From NCBI GenBank assembly GCA_963978895.1, contig OZ022240.1, forward strand, positions 4,382,211 through 4,446,210: a stretch of DNA of 64,000 bases, given 5' to 3'. This stretch comes from Erpobdella octoculata (Eukaryota > Annelida > Clitellata > Hirudinida > Erpobdellidae). Below the pieces are notes generated by a model that was not told the origin of the DNA, ran no database searches, and was given only the letters and a program-made list of their open reading frames with translations. This document shows positions 1-17,110 of the stretch, piece after piece (the first letter of the stretch is position 1; every line of letters starts with the position of its first letter). The translations under genes were made by a program, and so were the position numbers.

Positions 1-251
1 CCGAAACCATGTTCCGCTCGTCTCATGACATAATCGTCATAATCGATTACAATGACAAACAAGAAAGGGGCTAAGACATCTCCCTGTAGGACTCCTGTGG
101 TGATACTGAATGGCTCAGATAGTTCCCCTTCAACAAAGACCTGGCTAGATGAATTTTCATATAGTACTTTTATGGCTGAGACAATCCTATTGATAATGCC
201 ATAGTGTCTTAATATTGCAAACATCATATCCCGATCAATCAAATCAAATGC
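1..251 (-). pseudogene. Reverse transcriptase fragment of an RTE-like LINE
   Basis: Read on the minus strand, this stretch is open and encodes the middle of a non-LTR reverse transcriptase. It begins at the motif A region (AFDLIDRDMM), continues through a spacer (IKVLYENSSSQVFVEG) to the motif B block TGVLQGDVLAPFLF, and then leaves the window. The ILRHYGI and GELSEPF segments resemble RTE-type elements rather than the CR1/L2-like LINE at the right end of the window. Open reading stops near position 250, where AT-rich non-coding sequence begins, so at least this end is broken. The other end lies outside the window. The RT identification is firm; the clade is a judgement from memory. Confidence 0.75.
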
Positions 252-529
252 TTATATAACGAAATAATCATTGTATTCAAATGACATCGTCGGTTTTTAT
301 ACTCCTATTTCTATCAATAATAATTTCTTTAGACATGTGTCATGGACAAAGATATGAAAAATTAGAAAAAGTGTGTTAAAGGTTCTCATGAATGTTTATC
401 GTTTACATTTGTTATTTTAGAGTTATATAGAAGGTTTTTATTAAACATGTTTCATTTTGTAATAATTGAAACTTATTAATCTTATTATAGTCTAGTTAAG
501 CGTCATAATCTAATAAAATCAAAACCAGT

Positions 530-735
530 TTATAGAACCTTATACGATCCTCAATATCGTAACATTATACAATGCCTTACCGCTATACCACCAGCGTGCC
601 CCTGTAGACCTAAGAGTCGGCGGTTCGAATTCCGCCCGCATCAGCAGCTCCGCATGGGGCTGGTAGGCGCCTATAAATGGCTGCCTGTGGTTGTTCTGTA
701 AAATGGGCTCACGAGTGAGTAAAAGATAATTCATT
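530..735 (-). repeat. Possible tRNA-derived SINE-like repeat
   Basis: On the minus strand there is an A-box-like GTGGTATAGCGGTAAG followed about 40 bases later by a B-box-like AGGTTCTA. The intervening piece (cattgtataatg... atcgtataaggttc) recurs at 63740-63815, where the B-box match GGTTCAATTACC is better. A second tRNA-like GGTTCGAATTCC lies on the plus strand near 622. GC content is clearly higher than the surroundings. It could be a dispersed Pol III-type repeat or a mosaic of two; no tRNA cloverleaf could be drawn. Confidence 0.4.
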
Positions 736-747
736 GAGGTCTAGAAG

Positions 748-896
748 TCTAACAACCCTGTAGTGAATTCCAGTATTAAATTAGGATTATTATAAAATAT
801 ATTAATATATATAAATGAACATCCTTATAGTAAACTTTAATATTAAATTAAAATTATTAATATTAAATATGTAAGCAACCTTGTAGTAAACTCCAA
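748..896. repeat. Three degenerate copies of the exon 2 splice-donor region
   Basis: The sequence around the end of G0 exon 2 (plus strand: caaccttgtagtaaactcc, near 876-894) recurs in degenerate form near 751 (caaccctgtagtgaattcc) and 823 (catccttatagtaaacttt). Each is followed by similar AT-rich sequence. Only the copy at 876-894 keeps the exon reading frame. Confidence 0.55.
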
Positions 897-1497
897 TAGA
901 CTTGTGAGTCGCCAGAATTAAATTGTTTCCTAAACAAGGCTGTTCAAACAGCTGACAATTTCCATTTAATGACAGGTAGTTGAATCCCGTACATGTTCGA
1001 GTGTGTCTAACAAATGAAAAATAAATAATTTTTTAACAAGCATTGGTTTTAAGAAAAAAACAATTTTGTTCAAATTTTATAATCGGAAAAATTAAAAATT
1101 GAAAAAATAGGTCCAAGTATATCACACATAAGTTATAACATAAAATTAAATAAACACATCTTACTGAACATTTAAAATAAAAATAGCAGCCGTATGTAAA
1201 TGTACCAAAAAAAAATATTCACGTGATATTGTTGAGTGTATGTAACAATGGTGGTGTCTGGTTGCTAAACTTTAACTTCTGTCCAACTTGATAGTACGCA
1301 CAATAATTTGCGCATTCCGTTTTAGAAGACACGACTGTAACGCTTGTTGGTGTTGAAATGCAGCTTAAAGTTATTTTGTTTTCAGCATTACTCAGACATT
1401 TCACAAAGTATTTTGTTATTTCAAAGCTTATTGACAAGCTGGCTTCTAAAATTATAAAATACCCAGCAACGATCTTTAACGATATCATTTTAATCAC
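880..1497 (-). CDS. G0: N-terminal two exons of a secreted PAN-FReD protein (incomplete gene)
   Basis: Exon 1 is 1223-1497 (start codon 1495-1497) and exon 2 is 880-1006, spliced in the same phases as the complete paralogs. Exon 1 gives a hydrophobic signal peptide (MISLKIVAGYFIILEASLS), then the conserved FVKC, LSC and ECANYC cysteines. Exon 2 gives CTGFNY, NGNCQLFEQPC and ends at IGVYYK before a GT donor. Together they make the PAN/Apple-like half of the family protein, with no stop codon. No linker exon or FReD exons are present between 1 and 880, which instead holds an RT fragment and repeats. Either the 3' exons lie outside the window beyond inserted elements or the gene is a 5' remnant. 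Confidence 0.7.
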
Positions 1498-3190
1498 ACG
1501 AAATAATTCTATTAATTAAAACATGAAGCAAAACATGATTTTGACATAATTCTTAGCACTTTATAGTGAATTTATTTTACGACCAACTCTGTTTTTTTAT
1601 CAAATTTGTTGAGTAATGATGAAACCCACAAATAAGGGTTTTACAATCTCAGTTTTTTTTTTCAAATTTGAAAAATGCTGTTAGGGAGATATTAGCTATT
1701 TACGTTGCAAATGAGTTTTACCATATTGAAAAAAGTATAACTCAACTTAACAACAACTATTGAACTCTTTCAAAATAAAACAAATTTTTGTTTTCAAATT
1801 TTGACAGTTTGACAAATCCAATTTTTAAAAGTTATTATAGTTAATGTATATTTAACCATTATTGGTTTTTAATGCATAGTTGTTGAAAAAAAAAATACAA
1901 AATAAACAAAAGAAAAATAAAAAAAAGAAAAAGAATGAGGGGAAAAAACGAGAGAAAGAATTTTTTTAGAAATTCCGGGTAACTTTGCTAATATATAATA
2001 AACATAATTATTGCACGTGGAAGTAAAATTTAACAAATTTATTAAAGTTTTTCATGCTTTCACCTATGAAGAAATATTAAAATCTTCACATTGTCATCAA
2101 TTAGACGTGTTTGACGCTTTTTAGACTTCTGTCGGTTATAAAGTTATAACAGGACTTCAAGAAAAACAAAAACTATCAGCGTTATATGTAAACAAACTAA
2201 CAACACCAACAAATCGTAGACAAAAAGCAATTAGTTGCAAAATGCAAAACTAATAATGTGCTAATTTTTAAGGAAGTTGAGATAAATCATGGAATTGCCT
2301 GAATGAGTAATGTTACAACGACAAGTTGAACAAAAAAGTTATTTTTTTCACAAAGAGCTTCCATTTAAATAAAACAGAATAAATAGTCTGTAAAACAACA
2401 ACAGTCTCATCAGCGGGAAAAAATCTCAGAAACAAGTTCATTATCAAATGTATTAGCAAACTAATTAGGTTCAGTTAAACTAGTATCATAAATCTTTTCA
2501 ACACAACCCAATAATTTCGGCAAAAATTGTGTTAAGTTTTATTGAAGCTAGGCTCTAATTTATATTATACAGAGTTTTTTTTTAAATACAAAACCAAAAT
2601 AAAAAGTTTTTTCTTAAAATTTCTTCATTTTTTTGGAATTTGTAAACTTTGATAAATCAATTGTTAAAAATTGAAAAAATGTAATAAAACCGTCTATAAT
2701 TTTTTTTCAAAATTTCTATAATCGTCAATCGTGATAACAAAATTAAAGCTTGAGAATATAATTGCCAGTTTGTAAATTTTTACTTTCAAGATATGTTCAC
2801 AGAAAAACAAGCAATCAAGAAGACATGCAAGCAAAACCAGCTGCAAAGCTAATATACAAAATTTGACAAATAAGACAGACATTAACTGTTAAACATAGCA
2901 ATGTGTTAAATGTGGAAATTAAATGTTTCATAGCAGAACTGTTATATTGTTTATCATCTTAACACCTTGACAGAACTTCAGTAGAGCTTTCAAAGATAAA
3001 TAATAAATATTGTTATAATTGATTAAAATAGGTTATAATATCCAATAAAGTGCTTTACATTTTGAATGAACTACTTTAACAAGAAAGACAAAATCATGAA
3101 ATTTAATTTTGCATGAATTTGAATTTAAACTAATAGCAATAAAGTGCCGATTTGAAAATAAACGGCTTTATAACAAAACTGTAATAACGT
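1498..3190. other. AT-rich intergenic stretch, nothing recognised
   Basis: Poly-A/T-rich sequence between the start of G0 and the stop codon of G1. Short open frames here are unremarkable, and I found no exon, RNA or transposon end. Part of it must be the 3' UTR of G1 and the promoter of G0. Confidence 0.6.
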
Positions 3191-3921
3191 TTATTTTCTT
3201 GTGAGAAGCATTTTGGAAACTTTCAATGACTCCGTGAATCTGAAAGTCAAATAAGCAACGCCATATTCTTCAGCTAAAACAACGTTATGATAGTAGTATC
3301 CATTGAGGTTGCTATCTAAGCAGTCACCAAACCACCAACCCCCTATATTTTGTTCTGCACAGTTCACCTCCCGTCTTGCATCGTTATCAACATCGTAAGT
3401 TGAAAACATCCTGGCATTGTGGTAAGACATGGAATCACCTGAATGAATTAAGATTTTAGATGTTTACATCTAAACATTTAAGTCCATTTAGATTGATAAA
3501 TTGATTGATGTCAGATAAATACATTTTTGCTTCGAATTTATTTATTTATTTGGCACAAACGAGTGGAAGGACTCATCGAATCGCTAACTCTATCCCGAAA
3601 CAACATATACAGTAACAATTACAGTTAAATGAATCAAATTAGAACATTTTATCAAAACAAATAAACAATAGTTAATAACATTGAGCTTTTAATTTCAAGA
3701 AAAATGACAACGTGTATTTGAAAAAATCAACAGTTTTAAATCAGTAACACCTGCAGTTCCAGAATATCCAGATATTTCTAATACGTAACTAGTATAGGGT
3801 GGATCCACGATGAAGCTTTCATATTCAGCAAACGCAGATGTTCCATCAAATGCTTCCAATTCAATCCTCAATTTGTAACTTCTAAAATTGGTCATATGAG
3901 AGATAAGGTAGTTACCTGCTC

Positions 3922-3972
<51 letters not shown>

Positions 3973-6240
3973 TTGTCTGTATGCCAATATTTTATAAATA
4001 TAAATATTTACATAATTACTTTTGATATTTTGTTTTCTCAAAAAATAGATTATTAGTCTTTTAACTAAAAAACTTTTTTTTACAATTTTTTAAACTTTAA
4101 TAGAATGCACTGTTAGATTTTTTTATAAAACGAAGTGTTCAACCTTGGAGATGAAAAAACAAAACAAAAAAAGATGAAAGTAGAAAAGCTAATATTACAA
4201 TTTAATTAGAGAAAAACCTCTAAAAACATCCTAGCATTGTCGGGTAACCCAGCTAGTATATTATAAATTACAGAGCATCTTATAATATTGCAAAAATATA
4301 ATATTTAAAACAATAAAAAACTCAACAAGCCAATATTCTCCTGTAACATTTCCAAATCCATTTTCATATTCCGTCCAGTTTCTATAGAAATCAACCGATC
4401 CATCCATTCGTCTTTGAATAACCTGTTTTTAAAATTTAGGCAGTTAAAAACACTAATAAAAAATTTTAAAAATTGTAAACAATGACAGTGTATTTAGTTC
4501 CGTTTTCTGAAATTTGACAGTAAACTGGAAAGGTTATGTTTTCAACTTTCATACAATATACGCCACTATCCTGAGAACCATTTCCTGGCACTTCGTTACA
4601 ATCGGCATAATCTGAAAAAAAGTTCATTTTTTTAGAAATTTCACAATTAACACGAAATGTTTGATTTTTAACTTTCATACATTTTACGCTACTATTTTGT
4701 GGATCAGTTCCTGGTGCGTCTTCACAAACTAGGTTTTCTCCACAGTCTGAATAAAAATTAAAATTGTTAAAGAAAGACATTTGAAAAAAGGCTGTTTTCA
4801 AATAAGTTGTACCATTGCAAATATTTGTTAATCAACCAACTATTTACCTTCGTTATGACATGCTGATACTGGTTGTTTGACTGCCTTTGTTTGGAACAAA
4901 AAATTATATTTTTTTGAAAAAATAACTAATTTATCTTTAGTTATGAATATAAAATTTTGTGTTTGTCATCAATAACAATCAATATTGTTGAATTAATTTA
5001 ATTGAAACTTGGCATGATGGTAGTGTTTTCATAAGGAAAATGTTATTTATTGGGTTGTTACCCCAGCCCCGGAGTCAAAGTTTTTGAGCAAGAAAGTGCT
5101 GGTAGGCTTTAAAATTAGTGGTATTCAAATACCACAGGCTTCACCAACTCTTATCCAATTTTTTATTGCTACTGCTAAATTGCACTCGGATGGAAGTAGG
5201 AACAATCACAACCACAAACAACGACGGGTAACTTAGCTATTGCTTAATGAATTACGTTTTAAAAATTTCATCTAAAATAAATTCATGAATACAATTTTAA
5301 AAAGTCACATTTGCCTAATAACGTAGTTTTATATTAATGGTTTAATATACTAAGCCAGGAGTATAAAATACATATATTCTATACATTTATTCCAAATTGT
5401 TTATAGATGCTAATTGTTCAAATTGACTAGTTGTTTCCAATCCCATGAAGGTATTTGTTTGAGATAATTAGCTGTGTGTTATGAATAAATAACACTTTAA
5501 CTACTGAAGTATTCAATTTCACAAACCTGGTAGCATATTCCCATTTGTTCGTTAGTAATTTCAATCAAATTGGATGTCGAACATGGCTGGTCAAACAACT
5601 GGCATGTTCCGTTAGACAACTGGTAGTTGAATCCCATACATGCATTGATTTTTCCATCAGGTGTTGAGTTACTTTCAGCAGCAAATACAAACATTTTCTT
5701 AATTTTATTTGGTTTTTATTTACTAAGTTTCAACCATTTTTTTTAACTTTCACAGCTGTGTCAGTTTTTTAAATTAAATTACACACAGAAACAATTTTAT
5801 ATCAATATATTTTTAAGATTTTTCTATTTAATAAACAAACTTGAACAAACACTTTCACAAAACATTTTAATTACTGAATTATTCAAATGTATGGTTAACT
5901 AGTTTTATTTTTAATAATTCATGCGATTTAATCATTAGGTACAGATTTAACATAATAATAAATTATAATTTTGAATAATTGGGCAAGGCAATAAACGCTT
6001 AATTGTGTCATAAAAATGCAAATCATACTTGCTTTCCTGTCCACTTCCAACAGAAGCACAGTAACTTGCACATTTAATTTTGGATAAAACAGTTACAACA
6101 TTTGTTGGTGGCAAATTGCAACTCAACATATTTGAGCTATTAATATTGCCAGAACATTTTACATAGTTGTTTGAGAGCATAAAATTGATTGATAAACTTT
6201 CTTTAGGTATTATTAAATACCAAATAATTATTGCCAACAT
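3191..6240 (-). CDS. G1: secreted PAN-FReD protein, probably splice-damaged
   Basis: Exons, 5' to 3': 6029-6240, 5527-5671, 4848-4884, 4487-4611, 4326-4422, 3751-3915, 3191-3438, giving about 342 residues. Exon 1 encodes a signal peptide and the CASYC motif; exon 2 [14 protein letters not shown]; exon 3 a short linker with one Cys; exons 4-7 a fibrinogen-related domain with [22 protein letters not shown], the calcium-site-like DVDND, WWFGDC and NLNG. Two oddities stand out. A second, diverged copy of exon 4 (4612-4746) lies directly upstream and reads in frame into exon 4. The donor of exon 5 is TT instead of GT (other members have GTGAG, GTTAG or GTAAG here), so correct splicing is doubtful. 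Introns are small. The most diverged member of its subgroup. Confidence 0.75.
3920..4258 (+). mobile_element. Degenerate non-autonomous Helitron in intron 5 of G1
   Basis: The right end reads gtcgggtaacccagctag followed by T, matching the CTAG-T terminus of the Helitrons at 21480 and 38117. The left side is an (AT)n run (3925-3966) followed by ttttttgtctgtatgcc, typical of the left part of such elements. A clean A-TC left end could not be fixed. Confidence 0.6.
5046..5243 (+). mobile_element. Possible Helitron 3' end remnant
   Basis: The block ends in caacgacgggtaacttagct, a mutated version of the Helitron terminus caacgccgggtaacccagct. The preceding 150 bases are less AT-rich than the intron around them. 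No 5' end seen; lies in intron 2 of G1. Confidence 0.4.
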
Positions 6241-6370
6241 TTTCTTTTTGATATAAACTATATTAAAAAACTTGAAGCATTTGTACTAAGCATTACACAT
6301 TAGAACACAATTTCAATTTAAAAATACATAAGCATATGTCTTGGAATAAATAGTTTCCAGTATATGTTTA

Positions 6371-6390
6371 CATTTTGCTTTGGTAACGCA
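6371..6390 (-). promoter_or_regulatory. Conserved upstream motif of G1
   Basis: Plus strand cattttgctttggtaacgca, about 130 bp before the G1 start codon. The same word occurs at the same distance before G2, G3 and G5. Candidate core promoter or 5' UTR element. Confidence 0.45.
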
Positions 6391-7090
6391 ACATCATTGA
6401 ATTTTTGAAACAATAAAATTTCAAAATAGTAAACTTGATGTTTTCAATTTTTTACAAGCAAAGAACTATGCTTCTTTGTTTTATGTATTTTGTAAAGTTG
6501 AACTAAAGCATGTATCTAATAAACACACGGAGCCTTTGTTAACCTGCACAATTGTCGGCACAATATTTGTTTAAAAAAGCAATACATGTTTTCCAACTAT
6601 TGTTATTTCTCTACCATGGAAAAAAAATTTTCTGTCTACCAACAATACAAATTCTACTTCGAACTTACTTTGTTTAAAAAAAATAATCTTTAAACGTTTA
6701 TTCATGCTAACAATACGTTCTGCTTTTGACGGAAATGATTTGTTTGATTTAATGTGTTTTGAGCAAATGTTATATTGTTGTTGACACATGTTGCAAAAGG
6801 CTTTTATAAATTCCTACATTATTGACCAAAAAAAAAGTTAAGCAAAACTCCTCTTATATTTATTATTTTAGTTATTGCGAGTTTTTATGGTCTTGTTGCA
6901 TAAAGTTTAGCTATGCAGGCAGATTGATTTATAAATATATATGTTTTGTAGTTTTCAATACATGCAAGCAAACGACTGTAGTTTACCTGTTCCCTCTTTC
7001 ATAGTTCTAACAACACACATACGGCCAAAACAAGCTTCCATCCATTATTGGATATTTTTAAAAACACAAGCAATTCTAAATCAGTAATAC
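6391..7090. other. Intergenic, nothing recognised
   Basis: AT-rich sequence upstream of G1. Small open frames on both strands show no family resemblance. Confidence 0.5.
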
Positions 7091-7208
7091 CTGAAGTTTC
7101 TGACAATACCCAGCTATTATCGATGTGTACTTTGTATTTGCAGAATCCATAGTAAAGTTAACAAATTCAGCGTACACAGATACAACGTCAAGTGTCTCTA
7201 ATTCAATC
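7091..7208 (-). pseudogene. Orphan FReD exon 6 relic
   Basis: Minus-strand translation runs IELETLDVVSVYAEFVNF and then TKYTSIIAGY, matching exon 6 of the family ([15 protein letters not shown]... YSGTAG). It is followed by an intact-looking donor (cag/gtatta). The first part of the exon is replaced by unrelated sequence from about 7209, and no exon 7 or exon 5 lies nearby. A dead fragment of an extra gene copy. Confidence 0.75.
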
Positions 7209-7760
7209 CAATAAGCCAATAAATAATTCTGTCTTTTATCGTCTCAATTGAGCCAATGTTTGACTTTTATCGTCTACTTTGAGCCAAAAGAAAACATTAT
7301 GTATTACATTTTGCGTTACAGTTGAGCCAGTGGCTTTATTTAAGCCAAATTTTGTATGGTGGGCTCATAATGAGCCACAACAGGACAATCTCTGATTTCA
7401 TCGTCTTTCCCCAGTAAACATGGTAACCATTTTGTAACGTTTCTTGTCCGTTACTTTTCAGTTACCTGGTTATGAAAATGTTACCTGGCCCAAAGCAACT
7501 AAAAAGAAACGTTTTCAATGTAACGAAAAAGTAACGTAAATTGCGACTAAAAATAAATAATTCTTCAGTGCAAATTGCAATGTTTTAATTTGGAAGTTTT
7601 ACAGCCAATCATAGTCATGACCTATGGTCATAGTTTCGATCATATTTACAGTTTGTTTTTGCAGATGTCGGAAAAAGCAGTATCGATATCGAAATATTAG
7701 TATCAACGGCGATACTTATTTTGTGTCCGCATCGGTATCGGTATCGACTATCGACGATAA
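7209..7760. repeat. Unclassified repeat with TGAGCCA units
   Basis: The motif gagcca or its complement occurs about six times between 7243 and 7372, interleaved with tttatcgtc. It is followed by a block with internal inverted similarity (gtaacgtttc / gaaacgtttt, 7436-7540) and by cggtatcggtatcg. It interrupts the exon 6 relic at its left edge, consistent with an inserted element, but I see no clean terminal repeats. Confidence 0.35.
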
Positions 7761-8019
7761 AAACCCTGACTTTGAATGCAATCCTTAATCGGAAAACTAC
7801 CCATCTCCATAAACACATGATAATATCAATTGTTCAACTGTTTTTCTAAAGAAAATTACAGCTTTATAAAAAAACTAAATAGTGTAGTCAAAATGATTAA
7901 ATCTTTAAATTAAATTTTTAGCTTGAATTAAAAACATTTATAGAAATTGGATGACAATACATAATTCAATAAAAAAAAGTTAATTTTGAAAAACTCGTTT
8001 TTTCCTTCACTTGTTATTA

Positions 8020-8560
8020 TTTCAATTGTTGGAATATTTATCAAGCACTTTAAAAATGGTCGGTTTTGCATTGTGACATTGCAAAATTGACATTGCCAAC
8101 GGCAGGGTTAGTTTAGTTGCGCGTTCAGTTTTAAATTCAGTTTCACTTTTAGTGTCTAAAATAAAAATATTTAAAAATATTAAAATAAAAATCATTAAAA
8201 GTTTCTGAAATGTTCATTACAAGAAATTATTATTAGCAGACGAATCTTGAAATATAATGAACTTCTGAAAAAACTTCGTTTTTTAAGGCTTACTTGATAA
8301 ATTTATTTGTCATTGTTCGTAAGAAATAACCTGGTGATTATGTATATCTTTTTTATTATCTCCATCGTTGGAAATTTTATCAAGCACTTTAAAAATTGTA
8401 GGTTTTGCATTATGATTGATGAATACTGTTTTAGTATTGGTCAAAAAAGACATTGACAATGGCAGGGTTAGTTCAGTTGGCGTTCAGTTTTAGTTTCAGT
8501 TTAAATTTTAGTTTTCATGTTAGATTAAAAGTCAATAAAAGTTTTTGAAATGTTTATAAC
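8020..8560. repeat. Direct duplication of about 320 bp
   Basis: The segment containing atcaagcactttaaaaat, ggttttgcatt and ggcagggttagttTagttg near 8040-8150 is repeated near 8365-8500 with the same order of blocks. No coding content. Confidence 0.6.
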
Positions 8561-9188
8561 AAGAAAATTTAAATTATTTATTAGCAATGTTCCATAACAA
8601 TACAATTTTTCAATTATTTGGAGCACATTTCATAATTTTTAATTGAAATAACTATGTAATTTTTTTGTTTTTTCTTTTAACTGTCAACTGAGGCTGCAAT
8701 AACAATCAAAAATATTAAAAAGCAACTGGAGCGCAGATTACCCAAACCTAATCAAGCAAGTAAAAAATCCTAAAAAATATTTTTTTGTTGCAAAATCTGA
8801 ACAACAATTGAAGCTTGAAAAAATGTCATTTGATTATAGTCCTAATTTGTTAAATAGTGGTTGCGCTTTTCAAATTTTACGCAAACAAAGCAATTGTTGC
8901 ACTTCTGATTAAAATCAATACAAAATAAATAAATATTATCAAACTATACGGTAGCACAAGAGAAGAGTTGACAACGCAGATCAAAATATATTGACCTATA
9001 GATTCTCATTAAAAAATATACACTTTACTTCTAATTCACAGAAAAAGAAGAAATAAATGTGTTTTGTCTTATTTGCTCATATCTATGAAATAATTTATAA
9101 AATATAAAAGGTTGGAACGTTCAATTTTTTACAAATACTGTCATAAATAGAAACGTGCAAAATGAACGTCTCACACTTTTATATTTTG

Positions 9189-9560
9189 TCATTTTGAGTT
9201 TGGTTTTCTGTCATTCTGTTTATAACTATATTTTTCTTTTTCTTTGTTTAAATTGTTTTCTTCGGCTAAAAGTTCAATTTGTTTTTCAACAGTTTTGACC
9301 TTTTGTGTTATTGCTTTGTACTCTTTGTCCACCTTTTTACTGACATTTTTCCGGCAGGCGATATAATCTGTTTTGAGCATCAATAGATTTTGTTCTATCA
9401 AATCAATCAACTTGATTTTCAGTTTCTGACCTGTTAGTTTGTAGATTTCCGATATTCTTTAACAATTTAACAATCTTTGTTCCTGCTTCTTGTTTTGGTT
9501 TTCAAGTGTATCTATTTTATATTTTTCAACAGTTGGGTAAACTTTGCATTTGATTTTATT
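9189..9560 (-). repeat. Block shared with 16740-17110, weak coiled-coil-like frame
   Basis: A 73-residue Lys/Glu-rich frame (9189-9410, minus) has heptad-like spacing. The same region recurs downstream of G2's neighbour at 16740-17110 in diverged form, again with only broken frames, so this is a duplicated 3' flank of the gene unit rather than a convincing gene. It may be a relic of a coiled-coil coding exon. Confidence 0.4.
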
Positions 9561-9759
9561 TTCTAAAATTTTGCTTCACCGAAACCGAAATGGACAACAG
9601 CTACTTTATGATCAAAGAATATTTACAATTGCAACTCAATTTTTCACAACATATATTTTATTAAAATCATTAAAATGTTAAAAAATATAGCTAGAAAATT
9701 TATCAAACTAATTATGGACCAAATTACTATAATGTTGTAAAACAAAACGATAATAACGT

Positions 9760-15468
<5,709 letters not shown>

Positions 15469-15595
15469 TCTGATACAACTGACAATAAAATTATTTAAAA
15501 ACATTTAATATTCACATCTGCCTAGTGAAAACCTGTAGTTCAGAAAAATTAAGTTTTTGTTGTGAAAAAACAGCTACGTTGCCAGTATTTATTTA

Positions 15596-15615
15596 CATTT
15601 TGCTTTGGTAACGCA
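15596..15615 (-). promoter_or_regulatory. Conserved upstream motif of G2
   Basis: Exact plus-strand word cattttgctttggtaacgca, about 128 bp before the chosen start codon at 15468. Its position supports that start over the in-frame ATG at 15504. Confidence 0.5.
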
Positions 15616-15753
15616 CTTGATTTTATAAACAATAATACTTTTTTAAGCAAAAAACTGTTATTTTCATATTATTGAGAATAAAAATAGTGCACACTTCTGT
15701 TTTTTGTTTACCATGAGCTGAAATGTGCATGAAACGAGCCATAGATGATTTAC

Positions 15754-16045
15754 ACCACTGATTTTTAAAGTGTTGGTTCCACGGACTGGCGCCGGCCCAT
15801 GAAACAATTAATAAAAAGGTGTGACATGTTCTCCTTATTCTTCAATGCAACTGAAAATGGAGACGTCACTGATGTTGAACTAAATAAACTTATCTCTGCA
15901 CTTACACATCACTATACTTCAGTTTTAAATAAATTTAAATATTGCTTTCTAGTTGTAGATAATCCACATGTTGGCAATGAATGGATGAGAATGATGATAA
16001 AGGCATAGAACGTGCAAAGGATTGAAGTATACATGCTTTTTTTAA
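15754..16045 (+). mobile_element. Charlie-like hAT relic
   Basis: The left end, cactgatttttaaagtg then ggactggcgccggcccatga, resembles hAT-Charlie-type terminal sequence. The plus-strand frame that follows contains HHYTSVLNKFKY and DNPHVGNEWM, resembling the C-terminal region of ZBED/SCAND3-like hAT transposases. A diverged copy lies at the same distance upstream of G3 (22845), so it was duplicated along with the gene unit. Confidence 0.55.
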
Positions 16046-16159
16046 AGAGTGGATCGTTGGCTGCATTCCAGGGACGTTAATTCAACATTTTCCAGAAGGG
16101 GGGCAAAATGTTTTCCTCCATTATATAGATTACTGACAGGGTTACCCGGTGACTTTTTT

Positions 16160-16342
16160 TATGTATTACTAAATACCAAATAACTAGTTTACTAATTCAC
16201 TGCTAAGTTTGTTCTGATAAAGCTGAATTTAAAATTTTGAAACAAAAATAATACATATCATTGGAGCACAATAACCTAACAAATATTTAAACAATCAACC
16301 TCACTTACCTTTTAATATATTTCCATTAGTTCGCTAGTAGCT
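16160..16342 (-). pseudogene. Relic of intron 2 and the end of exon 2 of a lost gene copy
   Basis: 16309-16342 matches the 3' end of exon 2 (TSELMEIY then a stop where other members have YYK) and keeps the GTAAG donor. The flanking sequence from 16160 resembles 42860-42990. The rest of the exon is cut off at about 16343 by foreign sequence that leads into a LINE fragment. Confidence 0.65.
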
Positions 16343-16374
16343 GTCCACACTTCACTGGCTGCCGGTACACTATC

Positions 16375-16740
16375 GATTTTTGTACAAAATCGCTCTGACA
16401 ACGTACAAAATTTGGCTTTGTTCATCGCCAACATATCTTTACCAACTCCTTCACAACAGAACCATCCAAAGACCGCTCCGCTCATCCACAGTTCCTGAAC
16501 TCGCACGGACAAAAGCTGACAACAATATCGGTGCGAGATCCTTTCGACAAGCATCGCCAATCGTCTGGAATGCACTGCCAGCCGAAATTCGAAACTGTGG
16601 ATCCGTCGCTGCCTTTAAAACTAAACTTAAAACTTTTTATTTTAAATTGGCCTTTGAACGATGCAATTTTTAGGTTACATGAGGGCGCCTCAGTCGCGTT
16701 CCTTTGCCTTGACGCTTGATAGATTCCGTATTAATTATCC
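16375..16740 (+). pseudogene. 3' end of a CR1/L2-like LINE
   Basis: The plus-strand frame ends with PTYLYQLL, TKADNNIGARSFRQASPIVW, NALPAEIRNCGSVAAFKTKLK and TFYFKLAF. This is the characteristic C-terminus of ORF2 in jockey-superfamily LINEs (ARSF...WNxLPxEIR...FKxxLK). It is followed by a short 3' UTR and a weak (tat)n tail near 16727-16752. 5'-truncated. Confidence 0.8.
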
Positions 16741-16749
16741 GTATTATTA

Positions 16750-17110
16750 TTAACTCTTTGTCTATCTTTTTACTGTTTTTTTCCGACAAAAATCATCTTT
16801 TTCTGCAGTTTTGAGCTTAAGTGAATTTTGTTTCTATCAAATCAATTCTTGACCGTTGCTCGCTGTGAAAGTCAATCATTTGATTTTCATTTTCTGCCCT
16901 GTTGTAGATTTTTGAGATCCTTTGACCATTTTTTTCCTGTTTCTTGTTCTGGATTTTAAGTGTATTTATTTGATTTTTTAACAGTTCGGTAAACCTTGCA
17001 TTCAAGGAGATCATGGATTGTGTGAGGCTTGTATATCTACATTTTGTTTTTATAAAATTATCATGATTGCCATACATGTTGCATTTCCCGCACATGTTTA
17101 ACTTCTTTGT
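16750..17110 (-). repeat. Second copy of the 9189-9560 block
   Basis: Diverged copy of the 3' flank of the gene unit, including cctgtttcttgtt and ttcggtaaaccttgcatt. Encodes only a fragmentary Lys-rich frame. Its downstream end, near 17540-17640, also matches 9590-9680. Confidence 0.5.

Noticed and set aside
580..650. Functional tRNA gene
   Set aside because: B-box-like words are present, but no acceptor stem or complete cloverleaf can be formed on either strand.
16312..16575. Minus-strand frame beginning MHSRRLAML
   Set aside because: Antisense to a LINE C-terminus joined by chance to an exon 2 relic.
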